From contig NZ_JANHAP010000001.1 in NCBI RefSeq assembly GCF_024734385.1, positions 469,814 to 533,813 on the forward strand: a stretch of 64,000 bases of DNA, written 5' to 3'. Shown one piece after another: positions 48,957 through 58,669 of this stretch; the first letter of the stretch is position 1, and every line of letters begins with the position of its first letter. The position numbers and the translations under genes were made by a program. The notes under the pieces were generated by a model, which was not told the origin of the DNA, ran no database searches, and saw only the letters and a list, made by a program, of their open reading frames with translations. This DNA is from Dasania sp. GY-MA-18 (GTDB lineage Bacteria; Pseudomonadota; Gammaproteobacteria; Pseudomonadales; Dasaniaceae).

Positions 48957-49856
48957 TTAAAACATGGCTAGTTGATTTTTGCTTTGTAGGGTTTTTGCCA
49001 GGGGCCGCCAGCCGGGCAAGTGTGATAGTTGACTGTGCAGTCTTTGCGCGTGCAGGGGTGTCACTAGGTTGGCGGGGGTGTGCACATAAAAGTAAGGGGT
49101 TTTACCCTCGGCACACCACTGCGCAATTTTGGGCAGCCAGGCTTGGTAATACTGTTGATTATAGTCGCTGTCTTTAGTGCCTATAAAACGAATAATGGGG
49201 TTATTGGCTGTTGCTATGGCATGCACGGGTAACTTGGGCTTTTTGCGCTGCGCGTCTTTTTCAGCTGCGGTTGTTGCCGTTACGCTAAACAAGGCGCGGC
49301 TATCAAAACACACCCTATCGATATTATTAGCCATGAGGCTTTGATTTAAACGCTTTTCTATATCGTCTTTGCGAAAATAATCTAAGCTGCGTACCTCTAA
49401 TGAAAACTGCAAGGCCGTGGGCAACTGAGCAATAAAAGCAATAATGTCATCTAAAGCATTTTTATCGGCCTCGGCGGGCAGCTGTATCATAAAAGGCCCC
49501 AGGTAGGGCGCCAAAGGTTCCAGGCGCGTAAAAAAAGCGCTGAGTTCAGCACTAGCTTTTAAACGGCCGCTGTGGGTAATGGTTTTGGGTAATTTAAAAC
49601 AAAATTTAAAACCCGGCTGCGCCTGCCTTAGCCATGAGCTAACCGTTTCTACACTGGGCAGAGCATAAAAAGTGGTGTTGCCCTCTACGGTATTAAATAC
49701 TGAGGAGTAATGCTGCAAATAGTTTTGGCTATTGCTGCCGGCCGGGTACAAGCTACCCAGCCAATCGCTATTGCTCCACAGCGGCAAGCCTAAATAATAG
49801 GGCTGGTCTGCCCCAGACTTAGCTTTAGTGCTCGCGGGTTGCACGGAATTTAACAT
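48957..49856 (-). CDS. DUF72 (YecE) family protein
   Basis: A 299-residue DUF72 protein, a TIM-barrel family of unknown function related to YecE. Recognisable segments are [52 protein letters not shown], and [20 protein letters not shown] near the end. It overlaps the end of prfC by 32 bases on the same strand, so the two are probably co-transcribed. Confidence 0.88.
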   Translation of the reverse strand: MLNSVQPASTKAKSGADQPYYLGLPLWSNSDWLGSLYPAGSNSQNYLQHYSSVFNTVEGNTTFYALPSVETVSSWLRQAQPGFKFCFKLPKTITHSGRLKASAELSAFFTRLEPLAPYLGPFMIQLPAEADKNALDDIIAFIAQLPTALQFSLEVRSLDYFRKDDIEKRLNQSLMANNIDRVCFDSRALFSVTATTAAEKDAQRKKPKLPVHAIATANNPIIRFIGTKDSDYNQQYYQAWLPKIAQWCAEGKTPYFYVHTPANLVTPLHAQRLHSQLSHLPGWRPLAKTLQSKNQLAMF

Positions 49857-51411
49857 CCGGCCAGCGCTCTTCCATTAACTGCAAGTTAACGCGAGTAGGT
49901 GCCAAATAGGTTAGATGGCCACCGCCATCCATCGCCAGGTTATCACCTGCTTTGCGCTTAAACTCGGCCAACATTTTGCTGTCGTCACACTCTATCCATC
50001 TGGCGGTGTACACGCTGACCGGCTCGTAAATCGCCGATACTTTGTATTCATCTTTTAAACGGTAGGCCACCACTTCGTATTGCAGCTGGCCCACTGCACC
50101 TACAATAAGGTTAGAGTTGTTCAGCGGCATAAACACCTGGGTAGAGCCCTCTTCCGATAGCTGCTGCAAACCTTTTTGCAAAGCCTTGGCCTTAAGTGGA
50201 TCTTTTAAGCGTATTAGCCTGAACATTTCCGGCGCAAAGTGAGGGATGCCGGTATATTTTAAGGGCTCGCCTTCGGTAAAGGTGTCACCGATTTGTATGG
50301 TGCCATGGTTGTGCAGGCCGATAATATCGCCAGACACGGCTTCTTCTACCGCCGAGCGCTCGCCCGCCTTAAAGGTAACCGCATCGGCAATTTTAATATC
50401 CTTGCCTATGCGCACATGTTTCATCTTCATGCCTTTTTTATAGGTACCCGAGCAGATACGCATAAAGGCAATACGGTCGCGGTGCTTGGGGTCCATATTG
50501 GCTTGGATTTTAAATACAAAACCACTGAACTCAGGCTCTGTGGCTTCTACCTTGCGCTCGTCCGTTGCCCTGGCTAAAGGCGCTGGCGCCCACTCGACAA
50601 AGCCATCCAACATTTCCCGTACACCAAAATTTGACAGCGCGGTACCAAAAAACACGGGGGTTAATTTGCCCGCCAGATAATCCTCTAAATTGAATTGATG
50701 GCTGGCGCCTTTAACTAATTCAATCTCTTCTACGAAGTCCTCGTAGTACAGGCCTAATAGCTGCTTGGCCTCATCGCTCTCTAAACCTGCTATGCGTATA
50801 TCGTCGGCGATGACGCTGCTCTGGCCCTGCTTAAATACATGGATGGTATCGGTATAGAGGTTGTACACCCCCTTAAACTCTTTACCCATGCCTATGGGCC
50901 AGTTAATGGGCGCGCCTTCAATCTTTAAAACTTCTTCTATCTCATCTAACAGATCTATAGGGTCGCGTATATCGCGGTCCATTTTGTTTACAAAGCTTAA
51001 GATGGGCGTATCGCGCAGGCGGCAAACATCCATTAGCTTAATGGTGCGTTCCTCTACACCCTTGGCGCCATCGACTATCATCAGCGCCGAGTCCACCGCG
51101 GTTAGCGTGCGGTAGGTATCCTCAGAGAAGTCCTCGTGCCCCGGAGTATCCAGCAGGTTGACCATGCGGCCCTTATAAGGGAACTGCATCACCGAGGAGG
51201 TTACCGAGATGCCCCGCTCCTGCTCCATGGTCATCCAGTCAGAGGTGGCATGCCTATCGGCCTTTTTGCCCTTAACCGTACCCGCCACCTGAATTAACTG
51301 GCCTAATAGCAGTAATTTTTCGGTGATAGTGGTTTTACCCGCATCGGGGTGGGAGATAATGGCGAAGGTTCTTCGCTTATTGATTTCGTTGATAAAATTG
51401 CTGCCACCCAT
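49825..51411 (-). CDS. prfC: Peptide chain release factor 3
   Basis: RF3, a 528-residue translational GTPase that removes RF1/RF2 after peptide release. The P loop is [15 protein letters not shown], followed by [31 protein letters not shown] and [13 protein letters not shown], with the RF3-specific C-terminal domain. Length is normal. A GC-rich hairpin lies between this gene and the abiE operon upstream. Confidence 0.97.
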   Translation of the reverse strand: MGGSNFINEINKRRTFAIISHPDAGKTTITEKLLLLGQLIQVAGTVKGKKADRHATSDWMTMEQERGISVTSSVMQFPYKGRMVNLLDTPGHEDFSEDTYRTLTAVDSALMIVDGAKGVEERTIKLMDVCRLRDTPILSFVNKMDRDIRDPIDLLDEIEEVLKIEGAPINWPIGMGKEFKGVYNLYTDTIHVFKQGQSSVIADDIRIAGLESDEAKQLLGLYYEDFVEEIELVKGASHQFNLEDYLAGKLTPVFFGTALSNFGVREMLDGFVEWAPAPLARATDERKVEATEPEFSGFVFKIQANMDPKHRDRIAFMRICSGTYKKGMKMKHVRIGKDIKIADAVTFKAGERSAVEEAVSGDIIGLHNHGTIQIGDTFTEGEPLKYTGIPHFAPEMFRLIRLKDPLKAKALQKGLQQLSEEGSTQVFMPLNNSNLIVGAVGQLQYEVVAYRLKDEYKVSAIYEPVSVYTARWIECDDSKMLAEFKRKAGDNLAMDGGGHLTYLAPTRVNLQLMEERWPDVKFRATREH

Positions 51412-51449
51412 ACCGCTAACACCCTAATTTGTATTTGTTCACTACATTA

Positions 51450-51464
51450 CCCCCCTTCGGGGGG
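51450..51464 (-). terminator. Possible terminator of the AbiE operon
   Basis: CCCCCC-TTCG-GGGGG forms a very stable short hairpin between the abiEii stop and the prfC start. It has no clear T tract, so termination is uncertain. Confidence 0.3.
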
Positions 51465-51510
51465 CTGAAAAGTGCAGTATTCTACCGAATAAAGCATGCA
51501 CTATAAATTA

Positions 51511-52407
51511 TTACTCCAGAATGCTTTCCAGGTCGCTCAATTGCTGCTGGTATTTTTCTGGGTTCTCCTTTTTGAATTTCTGCAAATTTAGAAGCTTCCA
51601 TCTTACCGATGGAAAGTCCTGATAATCATAAATCGACCAATCAGGCTCTAAGCGGTTTAGGCTTAGTAAAAAGGCCTTATCGTTATCATCCAAGCTGGTA
51701 TTTATGATCTCTATAAGCTGGTGCCTTGTAGCCACATAGTCTTCGTAACTAAATACTTCCGTGCTCATGCCCTCAAACTGCCGCACAAAGGCTGTGTGCT
51801 GATCTTGTAAATGCGGATTAAGCATTTCATAGGTTGGACGATTACTACTGACTAGCCCAAACAAAAATCCGTGTTTAATCTCCTCCGTGAAGCCTTCATT
51901 ATCCAGTAGCAGCTTCACATCAAATAAATCTCTTGGGTGTTGCCTATCCAAAGCGGCACAGAGCTTCCCCCCATAGAGCTGTGCCAGCGGTACCATAGGT
52001 ATAACACAAAAGGCATCGAATGCTTCCTGCGCCGCATCGCACAGCTGAACTTTGGCTGCCTCACCCAGCAAACCTCGCCCGACCATATTCACTTCTATCT
52101 TGATTGTCGTGCCATGCTCGTCCAGCAATAGTTTGCAAACATTCGCTTTATGCTGAATTCGTATTGAACTGCGCAAGCTTTCGATACGCTCTTTTATCCG
52201 CAATAACGCAGCATTAATACCATCCAGCGTCTCACTCCGCTCAGCTATTTCGACATAGGTTAAGTCTATATCCACTGATAGACGCGGCATATCTCGTACA
52301 AAGAGATTGATCGCCGTGCCACCATGCATGGCAAAGCATTCTTCTTTGGCGACTTCGGGTAAAACATCCAAAAGAAGCCCGACCTGCTTTTTATAGGCTT
52401 CATTCAT
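51511..52407 (-). CDS. AbiEii-type nucleotidyltransferase toxin
   Basis: A 298-residue AbiEii/AbiGii toxin of the type IV toxin-antitoxin systems. The nucleotidyltransferase motif is FAMHGGTAINLFVRDMPRLS then VDIDLTYVE, with Gly-Gly 29-30 and the metal Asp pair 46 and 48. Related toxins block growth by adding nucleotides to tRNA or other targets after phage infection or stress. GGGAGG precedes the ATG and lies inside the end of the antitoxin gene, which it overlaps by 8 bases, the usual coupling. Confidence 0.88.
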   Translation of the reverse strand: MNEAYKKQVGLLLDVLPEVAKEECFAMHGGTAINLFVRDMPRLSVDIDLTYVEIAERSETLDGINAALLRIKERIESLRSSIRIQHKANVCKLLLDEHGTTIKIEVNMVGRGLLGEAAKVQLCDAAQEAFDAFCVIPMVPLAQLYGGKLCAALDRQHPRDLFDVKLLLDNEGFTEEIKHGFLFGLVSSNRPTYEMLNPHLQDQHTAFVRQFEGMSTEVFSYEDYVATRHQLIEIINTSLDDNDKAFLLSLNRLEPDWSIYDYQDFPSVRWKLLNLQKFKKENPEKYQQQLSDLESILE

Positions 52408-53188
52408 GAGTAGCCTCCCTATTCACTGAATAAAGAGCCTTGGGTACTGTTATCTGGTATTTCGAGACATAAACACCATCATTCACTATGGCGCGTTTAC
52501 CTGAGCCCAGATCAACCTTAGTTAGATTGATATAGCTAAGCCACTCATGCCCTGCCTTATCTGCTAAGTACAAAAACAGGCGCTTCACCTTCACGGAAGT
52601 ACAGGCTTCCAGCAGCGTTTGAACCGTGGCTGGACGCAAATTATTTAGGCCTTCCATTAGCTCATAGACTTCCATAAGCGATTGCGACTTAGGAGCTAGA
52701 TAAAGGCACTCCATTACCGCTCTGGCGGGGCTAGACACCTTAACCTTAAAGCTTTTGTGCTCGATTTCTACTAACCCCAGGCTGGGGGGTAGAAACGAGG
52801 TCAGCTTACAGTCTACGGAGACACCCCAGTCCCACCTTTTAAACCAAAGGGGCAAATTGTCCTCTTTGCCACCAAAGAGTTGCACCGACTTGGTAGCCAG
52901 CTCCAGATATTGGGCTTTACCCTGCATAGATAGTGCTGTTTTAGCCGCTGGATGCACGGCTAACCCTAGCTGAGTCTGTAAGGCATAGATACCGCCTAAA
53001 TAGTCTACCTTATCGCCATGACGTATCAGAGCACCAGTGCCGATGGAATCAAACCATTTGCTCTTTCTGTACTGTTTCTGGAGATCAAGGCTATAACCCT
53101 GCTCCCCCAACCACGACGAAGCCAGCACGATGCCTAAAGGCTGCGAGCTGAGAAGCTGGTTTATTTTATGCCCTCTTTCGGTATTCAT
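52400..53188 (-). CDS. AbiEi-type antitoxin/transcriptional regulator
   Basis: A 262-residue type IV antitoxin with an N-terminal winged-helix region (QPLGIVLASSWLGEQGYSLD... YRKSKWFDSIGTGALIRHGD) and a C-terminal AbiEi domain (SPARAVMECLYLAPKSQSLM, LEACTSVKVKRLFLYLADKA). It prevents toxin action without binding it directly, and represses its own operon. It precedes the toxin, the common order. An inverted repeat 64-87 bases upstream may be its operator. Confidence 0.85.
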   Translation of the reverse strand: MNTERGHKINQLLSSQPLGIVLASSWLGEQGYSLDLQKQYRKSKWFDSIGTGALIRHGDKVDYLGGIYALQTQLGLAVHPAAKTALSMQGKAQYLELATKSVQLFGGKEDNLPLWFKRWDWGVSVDCKLTSFLPPSLGLVEIEHKSFKVKVSSPARAVMECLYLAPKSQSLMEVYELMEGLNNLRPATVQTLLEACTSVKVKRLFLYLADKAGHEWLSYINLTKVDLGSGKRAIVNDGVYVSKYQITVPKALYSVNREATHE

Positions 53189-53251
53189 AATACCAATCTA
53201 TCCATTTTTTTAAACCAACTCAACGATAAAGTTTAAATTTATAATTATTTG

Positions 53252-53275
53252 GGTAGTTTTAATACCTAAATTACC
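53252..53275 (-). promoter_or_regulatory. Candidate AbiEi operator
   Basis: GGTAGTTTTA and the complement of TAAATTACC (GGTAATTTA) form an imperfect inverted repeat in an AT-rich stretch upstream of the antitoxin gene. AbiEi proteins bind such repeats to autoregulate. The assignment is by position and symmetry only. Confidence 0.35.
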
Positions 53276-53530
53276 ACAAATATAAACCGAGTCATGCAAC
53301 GTGAAGACTGCACGCTTCTTAGCCACTGAAACTGACAGGAATTAATAACCACTTTAATAGAACCCAACCTTAGCCAAATAAATAGCCCTAGCCAGCAAAA
53401 TATTAACAAAGAGCCAGCAAGGCCTCACCCACCAAAACACTAGCAACCCCTATGCGACAATCCGCCACAGGTATAAGCCACACAGCTACGATATACTGAC
53501 CCGCACCATTCACCAGCACAGATACTTAGC

Positions 53531-54823
53531 ATGTTCGGCAACACCCCTACTGCACTCTCACTTACCGCCTCTGCCGCCAATTTACAGCGCCTGAACATTA
53601 TTCGCCTCATTGTATTAGCAGGCATAGCAGCAGCACTGGCCTACCTACAGCTGCAGCAAGCACAAGATATTAGCCTGTATACCACCCACAGCATTATTGC
53701 CTCGCTATACGCCCTAGTGGCATGCGCCACCGTGCTGCGCTTGCGCCAAGCCTGGCCGGTGACCGACTTAGAATATTTTTTACACCTGCTTACGGACGTC
53801 AGCATTATTTCTGGCTTGTTGTATTTAAGTGGCGGCGCCAGTAATCCTTTTGTTTCCTATTTTTTAGTGCCGCTGAGTATCTCGGCGGCGATTTTACCCT
53901 GGCGTTATACCTGGATTATTGCCGGTTACTCACTGGCCGCGTACAGCCTAATGTTATTTTATTTTGAGCCCCTACCCACTACCGTCATCGACCACAGTCA
54001 TCACGGTAGCAGCAGCTTTAACCAGCACATATTGGGCATGTGGTTTAACTTTTGTTTAAGCGCCGCCGTTATTACCTACTTCGTAGTAAAAATGGCCAAC
54101 ACCTTAAGGCAAAGGGAAAGCCAATGGGCCAAAGAGCGTGAAGACACTTTAAGAGACGAACAAATACTGGCGGTAGCCACCTTAGCCGCAGGCACTGCCC
54201 ACGAACTGGGCACGCCACTATCGACCATCACCGTATTAGTAGATGAAATAAAAGCCGATAACGCTAACAACCAGCAGCTACAAGAAGACATACAGTTATT
54301 GCAGCAGCAGGTTAACCGCTGTAATCATATTTTAAAAAATCTGGTCAACACCGCCCAAGTACACAGTCAAAAACAACAGGAGCAAGTGCTACTCAGCGAC
54401 TACCTAGAGCAACTGCTAAGCCATTGGCAGGTGATACGCCCCAACGCGCAATTTAATTTCACCAGCCAAGCGGGTACCGCGCCTACCACTCTAGTCGACA
54501 CCACCCTGGAGCAAGCCATTTTAAACCTACTCAATAATGCCGCCGATGCCAGCCCGCAAACCATAGCCATACATTTAAGCTGGAACGCGCATCACTACAC
54601 CCTAAGCATACGCGACCATGGCCCCGGCATTAGTGCTGAAATAGCCGAACAAATGGGGCAACCTTTTATTAGCACCAAAGGCCGCGGCCTGGGTTTAGGT
54701 TTATTTTTAAGCCATGCCACCGTGCAACGCTATGGTGGTAACATAGAGCTGCACAACCACCCCCAAGGTGGCACCGTGGCTGAACTCAACATCCCTTACA
54801 ACAATAACGAAGTAACAGCGTGA
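53531..54823 (+). CDS. regB: RegB/PrrB-type redox sensor histidine kinase
   Basis: A 430-residue membrane kinase with about six N-terminal segments (20-190). The quinone-sensing heptapeptide GGASNPF is at 101-107. The H box is AAGTAHELGTPLSTI with His224. Cys264, in QVNRCNHIL, matches the redox-active Cys265 of Rhodobacter RegB. The ATPase domain has NLLNNAADAS and GRGLGLGLFL. It phosphorylates RegA in response to respiratory redox state and controls terminal oxidases and other energy genes in relatives (RoxS in Pseudomonas). It overlaps regA by four bases. Confidence 0.9.
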   Translation: MFGNTPTALSLTASAANLQRLNIIRLIVLAGIAAALAYLQLQQAQDISLYTTHSIIASLYALVACATVLRLRQAWPVTDLEYFLHLLTDVSIISGLLYLSGGASNPFVSYFLVPLSISAAILPWRYTWIIAGYSLAAYSLMLFYFEPLPTTVIDHSHHGSSSFNQHILGMWFNFCLSAAVITYFVVKMANTLRQRESQWAKEREDTLRDEQILAVATLAAGTAHELGTPLSTITVLVDEIKADNANNQQLQEDIQLLQQQVNRCNHILKNLVNTAQVHSQKQQEQVLLSDYLEQLLSHWQVIRPNAQFNFTSQAGTAPTTLVDTTLEQAILNLLNNAADASPQTIAIHLSWNAHHYTLSIRDHGPGISAEIAEQMGQPFISTKGRGLGLGLFLSHATVQRYGGNIELHNHPQGGTVAELNIPYNNNEVTA

Positions 54824-55359
54824 GTAATACAACCGAGCAACGCCATATTTTATTAGTAGACGACGACCCTCAATTTACCGTGGTAATGAGCCGCGCCTTT
54901 CAGCGGCGCGGCTACAGCGTTAGCATTGCTCACAACAGCAGCGAAGCCCTCAATTGCATAGCCCAGCAAAACTTTCAGCGCGCTGTAGTCGATTTAAAAA
55001 TGGATAAAGAATCGGGCTTACAACTTATCCCGCAATTAAAAGCCGCCCAAGCTGACATGGATATAGTAATGCTAACCGGCTATTCCAGCATCGCCACCGC
55101 CGTGGAGGCGGTAAAACTGGGAGCACTTAACTACCTGTGCAAGCCCGCCAACATAGAGGAGATTTTAAAAGCCTTTGGCGATAGCGAGACACAACCAGCC
55201 ATACCCGATCAACCCCACTCAGTAGACAGGCTGGAGTGGGAGCACATACAAAAAGTATTACAAGAAAACAACAATAATGTATCGGCAACTGCTAGAGCAC
55301 TGGGTATGCATAGGCGCACTTTGCAAAGAAAATTACAAAAAAAACCGGTTAAGCGCTAA
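54820..55359 (+). CDS. regA: RegA/PrrA-type response regulator
   Basis: A 179-residue two-domain regulator. The receiver has ILLVDDDPQF and the phospho-Asp at about 58 in RAVVDLKMDKESGL, with TGYSSIATAVEAVKLGA and the Lys in YLCKPA. A short linker leads to a Fis-type helix-turn-helix with ATARALGMHRRTLQRKL, nearly identical to the RegA recognition helix. It starts at GTG within the regB stop (GTGA). The partner kinase is the preceding gene. Confidence 0.93.
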   Translation: MSNTTEQRHILLVDDDPQFTVVMSRAFQRRGYSVSIAHNSSEALNCIAQQNFQRAVVDLKMDKESGLQLIPQLKAAQADMDIVMLTGYSSIATAVEAVKLGALNYLCKPANIEEILKAFGDSETQPAIPDQPHSVDRLEWEHIQKVLQENNNNVSATARALGMHRRTLQRKLQKKPVKR

Positions 55360-55368
55360 CGCGCAGCC

Positions 55369-55430
55369 GCAAGAGGCAAGAGGCAAGAGGCAAGAGGCAA
55401 GCTCATTGTCACTCCGGTGAAAACCGGAGT
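55369..55430. repeat. Tandem heptamers and REP-like hairpin
   Basis: GCAAGAG is repeated four times and partly a fifth (55369-55401), then ACTCCGGT-GAAA-ACCGGAGT (55411-55430) makes an 8-bp hairpin with a GNRA-type loop. The hairpin and its flanks resemble widespread gammaproteobacterial REP palindromes and the element at 2591-2607. Confidence 0.6.
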
Positions 55431-55457
55431 CCAGCAAAGCAAACAGTATTTCGCCAG

Positions 55458-55540
55458 CCACAAAAAAAGCCAAGCAAATGCCTGGCTTTTTTCACTTGCA
55501 GCTTAAAGCTTGCCGCTTGTCACTAATCGCAAAGCGATTA
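55458..55540 (-). terminator. Terminator and repeat unit after the outer-membrane protein gene (copy A)
   Basis: AAAAAAGCCA...TGGCTTTTTT (55463-55492) is a bidirectional hairpin between converging regA and the barrel gene. It is followed by CTTGCAGCTTAAAGCTTGC and TAATCGC-AAA-GCGATTA, ending at the barrel gene stop codon. The whole 83-base unit is nearly identical to copy B at 56154-56240. Confidence 0.75.
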
Positions 55541-56053
55541 TTAAAAGTGCGCGTTAATGCCTATACTCAAATAATTCACATCTTCTTCAATAACTGTGAA
55601 TTCAGCTTCTACAGACACATGCTCAGCTCTATAGCCCAAGCCAATGCCTACCGATAAACCGGTATCATCTTCTGAGGCGGCCTCTTCAGACAACATGCCG
55701 CCTTTTAATTTTAAAAAGATACCATTATCTGGATTATAAGCCCGGTAAACAGCATAAATAGCAGTAGTATCAAAGTCTTCGGTACCGCTCACTGAACCCC
55801 AGTACGTATCATAACTCCAATCTAAGTCAGCATTATTACGCTCAAACTCTACAGCCGCTCCGTTGGCAAACTCCCAACCCAGTAAAAAACCTCTTGGGCT
55901 TTCTACGTCTATGTCATCCACGTCCGAACTCATGTTACCTGTTTTAAAACCCAAGTAAAAACCTTCATAAGATTTTCCAGACTCTTCGGCCATAGTAAAA
56001 CTTGAAACGCTAGCTAGCGCGGCAAAAGAAAGGGGCGCAAGTATATTTTTCAT
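55541..56053 (-). CDS. Outer-membrane beta-barrel protein
   Basis: A 170-residue exported protein with a Sec signal (residues 1-22, ending SFTMAEE). Alternating hydrophobic strands, EGFYLGFKTGNM, PRGFLLGWEFANGAAVEFE, IYAVYRAY and a C-terminal strand finishing in Phe (YLSIGINAHF), are typical of a small eight-stranded porin-like barrel (OmpA/OmpW-like fold). AGAGGAA precedes the ATG. The function is unknown. It is a single gene, flanked on both sides by copies of the same 83-87-base terminator unit. Confidence 0.75.
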   Translation of the reverse strand: MKNILAPLSFAALASVSSFTMAEESGKSYEGFYLGFKTGNMSSDVDDIDVESPRGFLLGWEFANGAAVEFERNNADLDWSYDTYWGSVSGTEDFDTTAIYAVYRAYNPDNGIFLKLKGGMLSEEAASEDDTGLSVGIGLGYRAEHVSVEAEFTVIEEDVNYLSIGINAHF

Positions 56054-56153
56054 ACAATTCCTCTGTATTTATATTGTTAAGAGCGCGCATGATATCAGCT
56101 AAGAAAAATAATACAGCCATTTTATTTTGTGAATTATTCACACTTTTTAACGC

Positions 56154-56240
56154 CCACAAAAAAGCCAAGCAAATGCCTGGCTTTTTATTTTTTACTTGCA
56201 GCTTAAAACTTGCCGCTTGCAACTAATCGCAAAGCGATTA
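56154..56240 (-). terminator. Terminator and repeat unit after argG (copy B)
   Basis: A near-identical copy of the unit at 55458-55540: a GCCAAGCAAATGCCTGGC hairpin with a T tract, CTTGCAGCTTAAAACTTGCC, and TAATCGC-AAA-GCGATTA, whose end overlaps the argG stop codon (56238-56240). It probably terminates argG. Confidence 0.75.
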
Positions 56241-57461
56241 CAAAATATCTCTACCTTTATCGGCCGCTATGCGTAAACGCAAGGCGTTCAATTTGATAAA
56301 GCCTTCGGCATCTTTTTGATCGTAGGCGCCGGCGTCGTCTTCGAAGGTGGCGATTTTTTCATCGAACAAGCTATCGGGTGAGCGACGGCCCACAACGCTA
56401 ACCGAACCTTTATAGAGCTTAACGCGCACATCACCGTTAACCACTTTTTGTGATTCATCTATAGCGAGTTGTAGCATTTTACGCTCTGGGCTCCACCAGT
56501 AACCATTGTAAACCAACTTGGCGTAGCGAGGCATTAACTCATCTTTTAAGTGCGCTGCTTCTCTATCCAAGGTGATGGATTCTATACCGCGGTGCGCTTT
56601 CATCATAATAGTGCCAGCAGGAGTTTCGTAACAGCCGCGTGATTTCATACCTACGTAGCGGTTTTCTACGATATCCAAACGGCCTATACCGTTTTCGCCG
56701 CCTACTTTGTTTAAGTATTCCATCACTGTAGCAGGGCTCATGGCCTCGCCATTAATGGCAACGATGTCACCTTTTTCATAAGTGATTTCTAAATAAGTAG
56801 GCTGATCAGGAGCCTGCTCTGGCGCTACCGTCCAGCGCCACATATCTGGGTCTTCCGCTTCCCACCATGGATCTTCCAAGTTGCCGCCCTCGTAAGAGAT
56901 GTGCAGCAGGTTGGCATCCATAGAGTAAGGGGATTTCTTTTTGGCGTTGGCGTAGTCAACGGGGATCTCGTGCTTGGCGCAGTAGTCCATTAGAGTTTCA
57001 CGCGAAGTTAAGTCCCATTCACGCCAAGGCGCAATCACTTGAATGCCGGGCTTAAGTGCATAGGCACCCAGCTCAAAACGCACCTGGTCATTACCTTTAC
57101 CGGTAGCACCGTGAGAGATAGCGTCAGCGCCAGTCTCGTTAGCAATTTCTATTAAACGCTTGGCAATAAGCGGGCGGGCAATAGAGGTGCCCAACAGGTA
57201 TTCACCTTCGTAAATGGCATTGGCGCGGAACATGGGGAATACGAAATCGCGGGCAAACTCTTCGCGTAGGTCATCGATGTAGATTTCTTTAATACCCATA
57301 GCCTTGGCTTTGGCGCGGGCGGGTTCTACTTCTTCACCCTGGCCTATATCGGCAGTAAAGGTGACCACTTCGCAGTTATATGTCTCTTGTAACCACTTAA
57401 CAATCACGGAGGTATCTAAACCACCTGAGTAGGCTAGCACTACTTTTTTAATATCTGACAT
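56238..57461 (-). CDS. argG: Argininosuccinate synthase
   Basis: ArgG of 407 residues condenses citrulline and aspartate with ATP in arginine synthesis. From the ATG at 57461 it starts [19 protein letters not shown], the PP-loop that binds ATP; a longer frame to 57488 is rejected because GGAG lies at proper distance before this [37 protein letters not shown] and [12 protein letters not shown] are family signatures. The neighbours motY, pyrC and rnt form the same block as in Pseudomonas. No Arg box was recognised. Confidence 0.97.
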   Translation of the reverse strand: MSDIKKVVLAYSGGLDTSVIVKWLQETYNCEVVTFTADIGQGEEVEPARAKAKAMGIKEIYIDDLREEFARDFVFPMFRANAIYEGEYLLGTSIARPLIAKRLIEIANETGADAISHGATGKGNDQVRFELGAYALKPGIQVIAPWREWDLTSRETLMDYCAKHEIPVDYANAKKKSPYSMDANLLHISYEGGNLEDPWWEAEDPDMWRWTVAPEQAPDQPTYLEITYEKGDIVAINGEAMSPATVMEYLNKVGGENGIGRLDIVENRYVGMKSRGCYETPAGTIMMKAHRGIESITLDREAAHLKDELMPRYAKLVYNGYWWSPERKMLQLAIDESQKVVNGDVRVKLYKGSVSVVGRRSPDSLFDEKIATFEDDAGAYDQKDAEGFIKLNALRLRIAADKGRDIL

Positions 57462-57610
57462 GTAAGTCTCCACGCCTTTGGGCCACACACAGCGGTTGCT
57501 GCGCGGGGCTGAGAATAAATTGGGGCAAGTTTTTGCGAGCGCGTATTCTACTGGGGATTGGCGCTAAAGGCCATGCCTAGCGGGGCTTTTAACAAGGGCT
57601 ACACAGCCAC

Positions 57611-58477
57611 CTAGAGTTCGGTGCGTTCTAGGCGTATGGTCACGCGGCGGTTAAGCCTGCGAGATTTGGCGTCTTTATTTTTAACTATGGGGTAGCGCTC
57701 ACCGTGGTAACGGGTGGTGATTAAGCTTTCGTCTATGCCCTTGGCCACCAGGTACTTGGTTACTGCCTCAGCGCGTTTTTTGGATAAGTCTAGGTTAGCT
57801 AAGCGCCGCCCCATATCATCGGTATGGCCATCCACAAAAAAGCCCGTCACCGAAGGGTCAGCTTTCACATAATGCACAATGGTATCTAAACGCTTAATTG
57901 AATCGGGCGTTAACTCCCAGCGAGCGCTGGCAAAACGTAGCCGCGACTTAGCAATTTGATCAAAATTAACCGGTAGCAGGGTTGCCAAACACTTGCGGTA
58001 CTCTTGGTAAGACTTGCGGAAGTTAATTGACGACAACCCCACATGCACCCGCTCGGTGTCGCTATACCAGGACTGGCGGGTAAATACCGGCGTCATGCCC
58101 TTATCCAGCTCAGTCAATAACTGATTGGCCTGCGTGGCCTTTAACTGCACCGGGCGATTGCTATCGTTAACCGGCACATAGCCCAATTGCTGGCTGGGCC
58201 TGGTCTCATCCCATACCGGCGGGCTAGACACCAATAAAGCCTTGCCTGTTTTCATGGTTTTGCGGGTGGGAGCCAAAAAGAACTTTTGCTTTTCACCAGC
58301 TCGATACTGAAACACCGCATCGCCATAAACCGGTATAGGCTGCCACATGCGGCATTCAAAGGGGGAGAGCTCAAGATTCCACTCCGCACTAGCCATGGGC
58401 GCAGCATACTTTATCGCCCAGCCCTGCAGGCTAGTCGTTAGTAGTATCAACACCCATAACAATTGTTTAAGCAACAC
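57611..58477 (-). CDS. motY: MotY-like flagellar motor/OmpA-domain protein
   Basis: A 288-residue exported protein with an N-terminal MotY domain (about 25-150, SAEWNLELSPFECRMWQPIP) and a C-terminal OmpA/peptidoglycan-binding domain with FFVDGHTDDMGRRLANLDLS and RLNRRVTIRLER. MotY forms the T ring that holds Na+-driven stators; Pseudomonas carries it next to pyrC. A TTG at 58483 begins the open frame, but AGAGG sits six bases before the GTG at 58477, giving MLLKQLLWVLILL as the signal start. No other flagellar gene is in the window. Confidence 0.85.
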   Translation of the reverse strand: MLLKQLLWVLILLTTSLQGWAIKYAAPMASAEWNLELSPFECRMWQPIPVYGDAVFQYRAGEKQKFFLAPTRKTMKTGKALLVSSPPVWDETRPSQQLGYVPVNDSNRPVQLKATQANQLLTELDKGMTPVFTRQSWYSDTERVHVGLSSINFRKSYQEYRKCLATLLPVNFDQIAKSRLRFASARWELTPDSIKRLDTIVHYVKADPSVTGFFVDGHTDDMGRRLANLDLSKKRAEAVTKYLVAKGIDESLITTRYHGERYPIVKNKDAKSRRLNRRVTIRLERTEL

Positions 58478-58669
58478 GGCCAACCTCTTTAAACCCGCTA
58501 ACAGCCATAAAAAGCCTAAGTAAGTATGGGCCTAAATCCACACGCCAGGCCCAGCATTAAGGTTAATATCGACCAAATGGCCAAATTCTTTACCGTCTAG
58601 CTAGGCATTTCTTTAATCAAAGCCGCTATTCCGGTAGCATTCGCGCATTGATGTAATAAGGCCCATACC

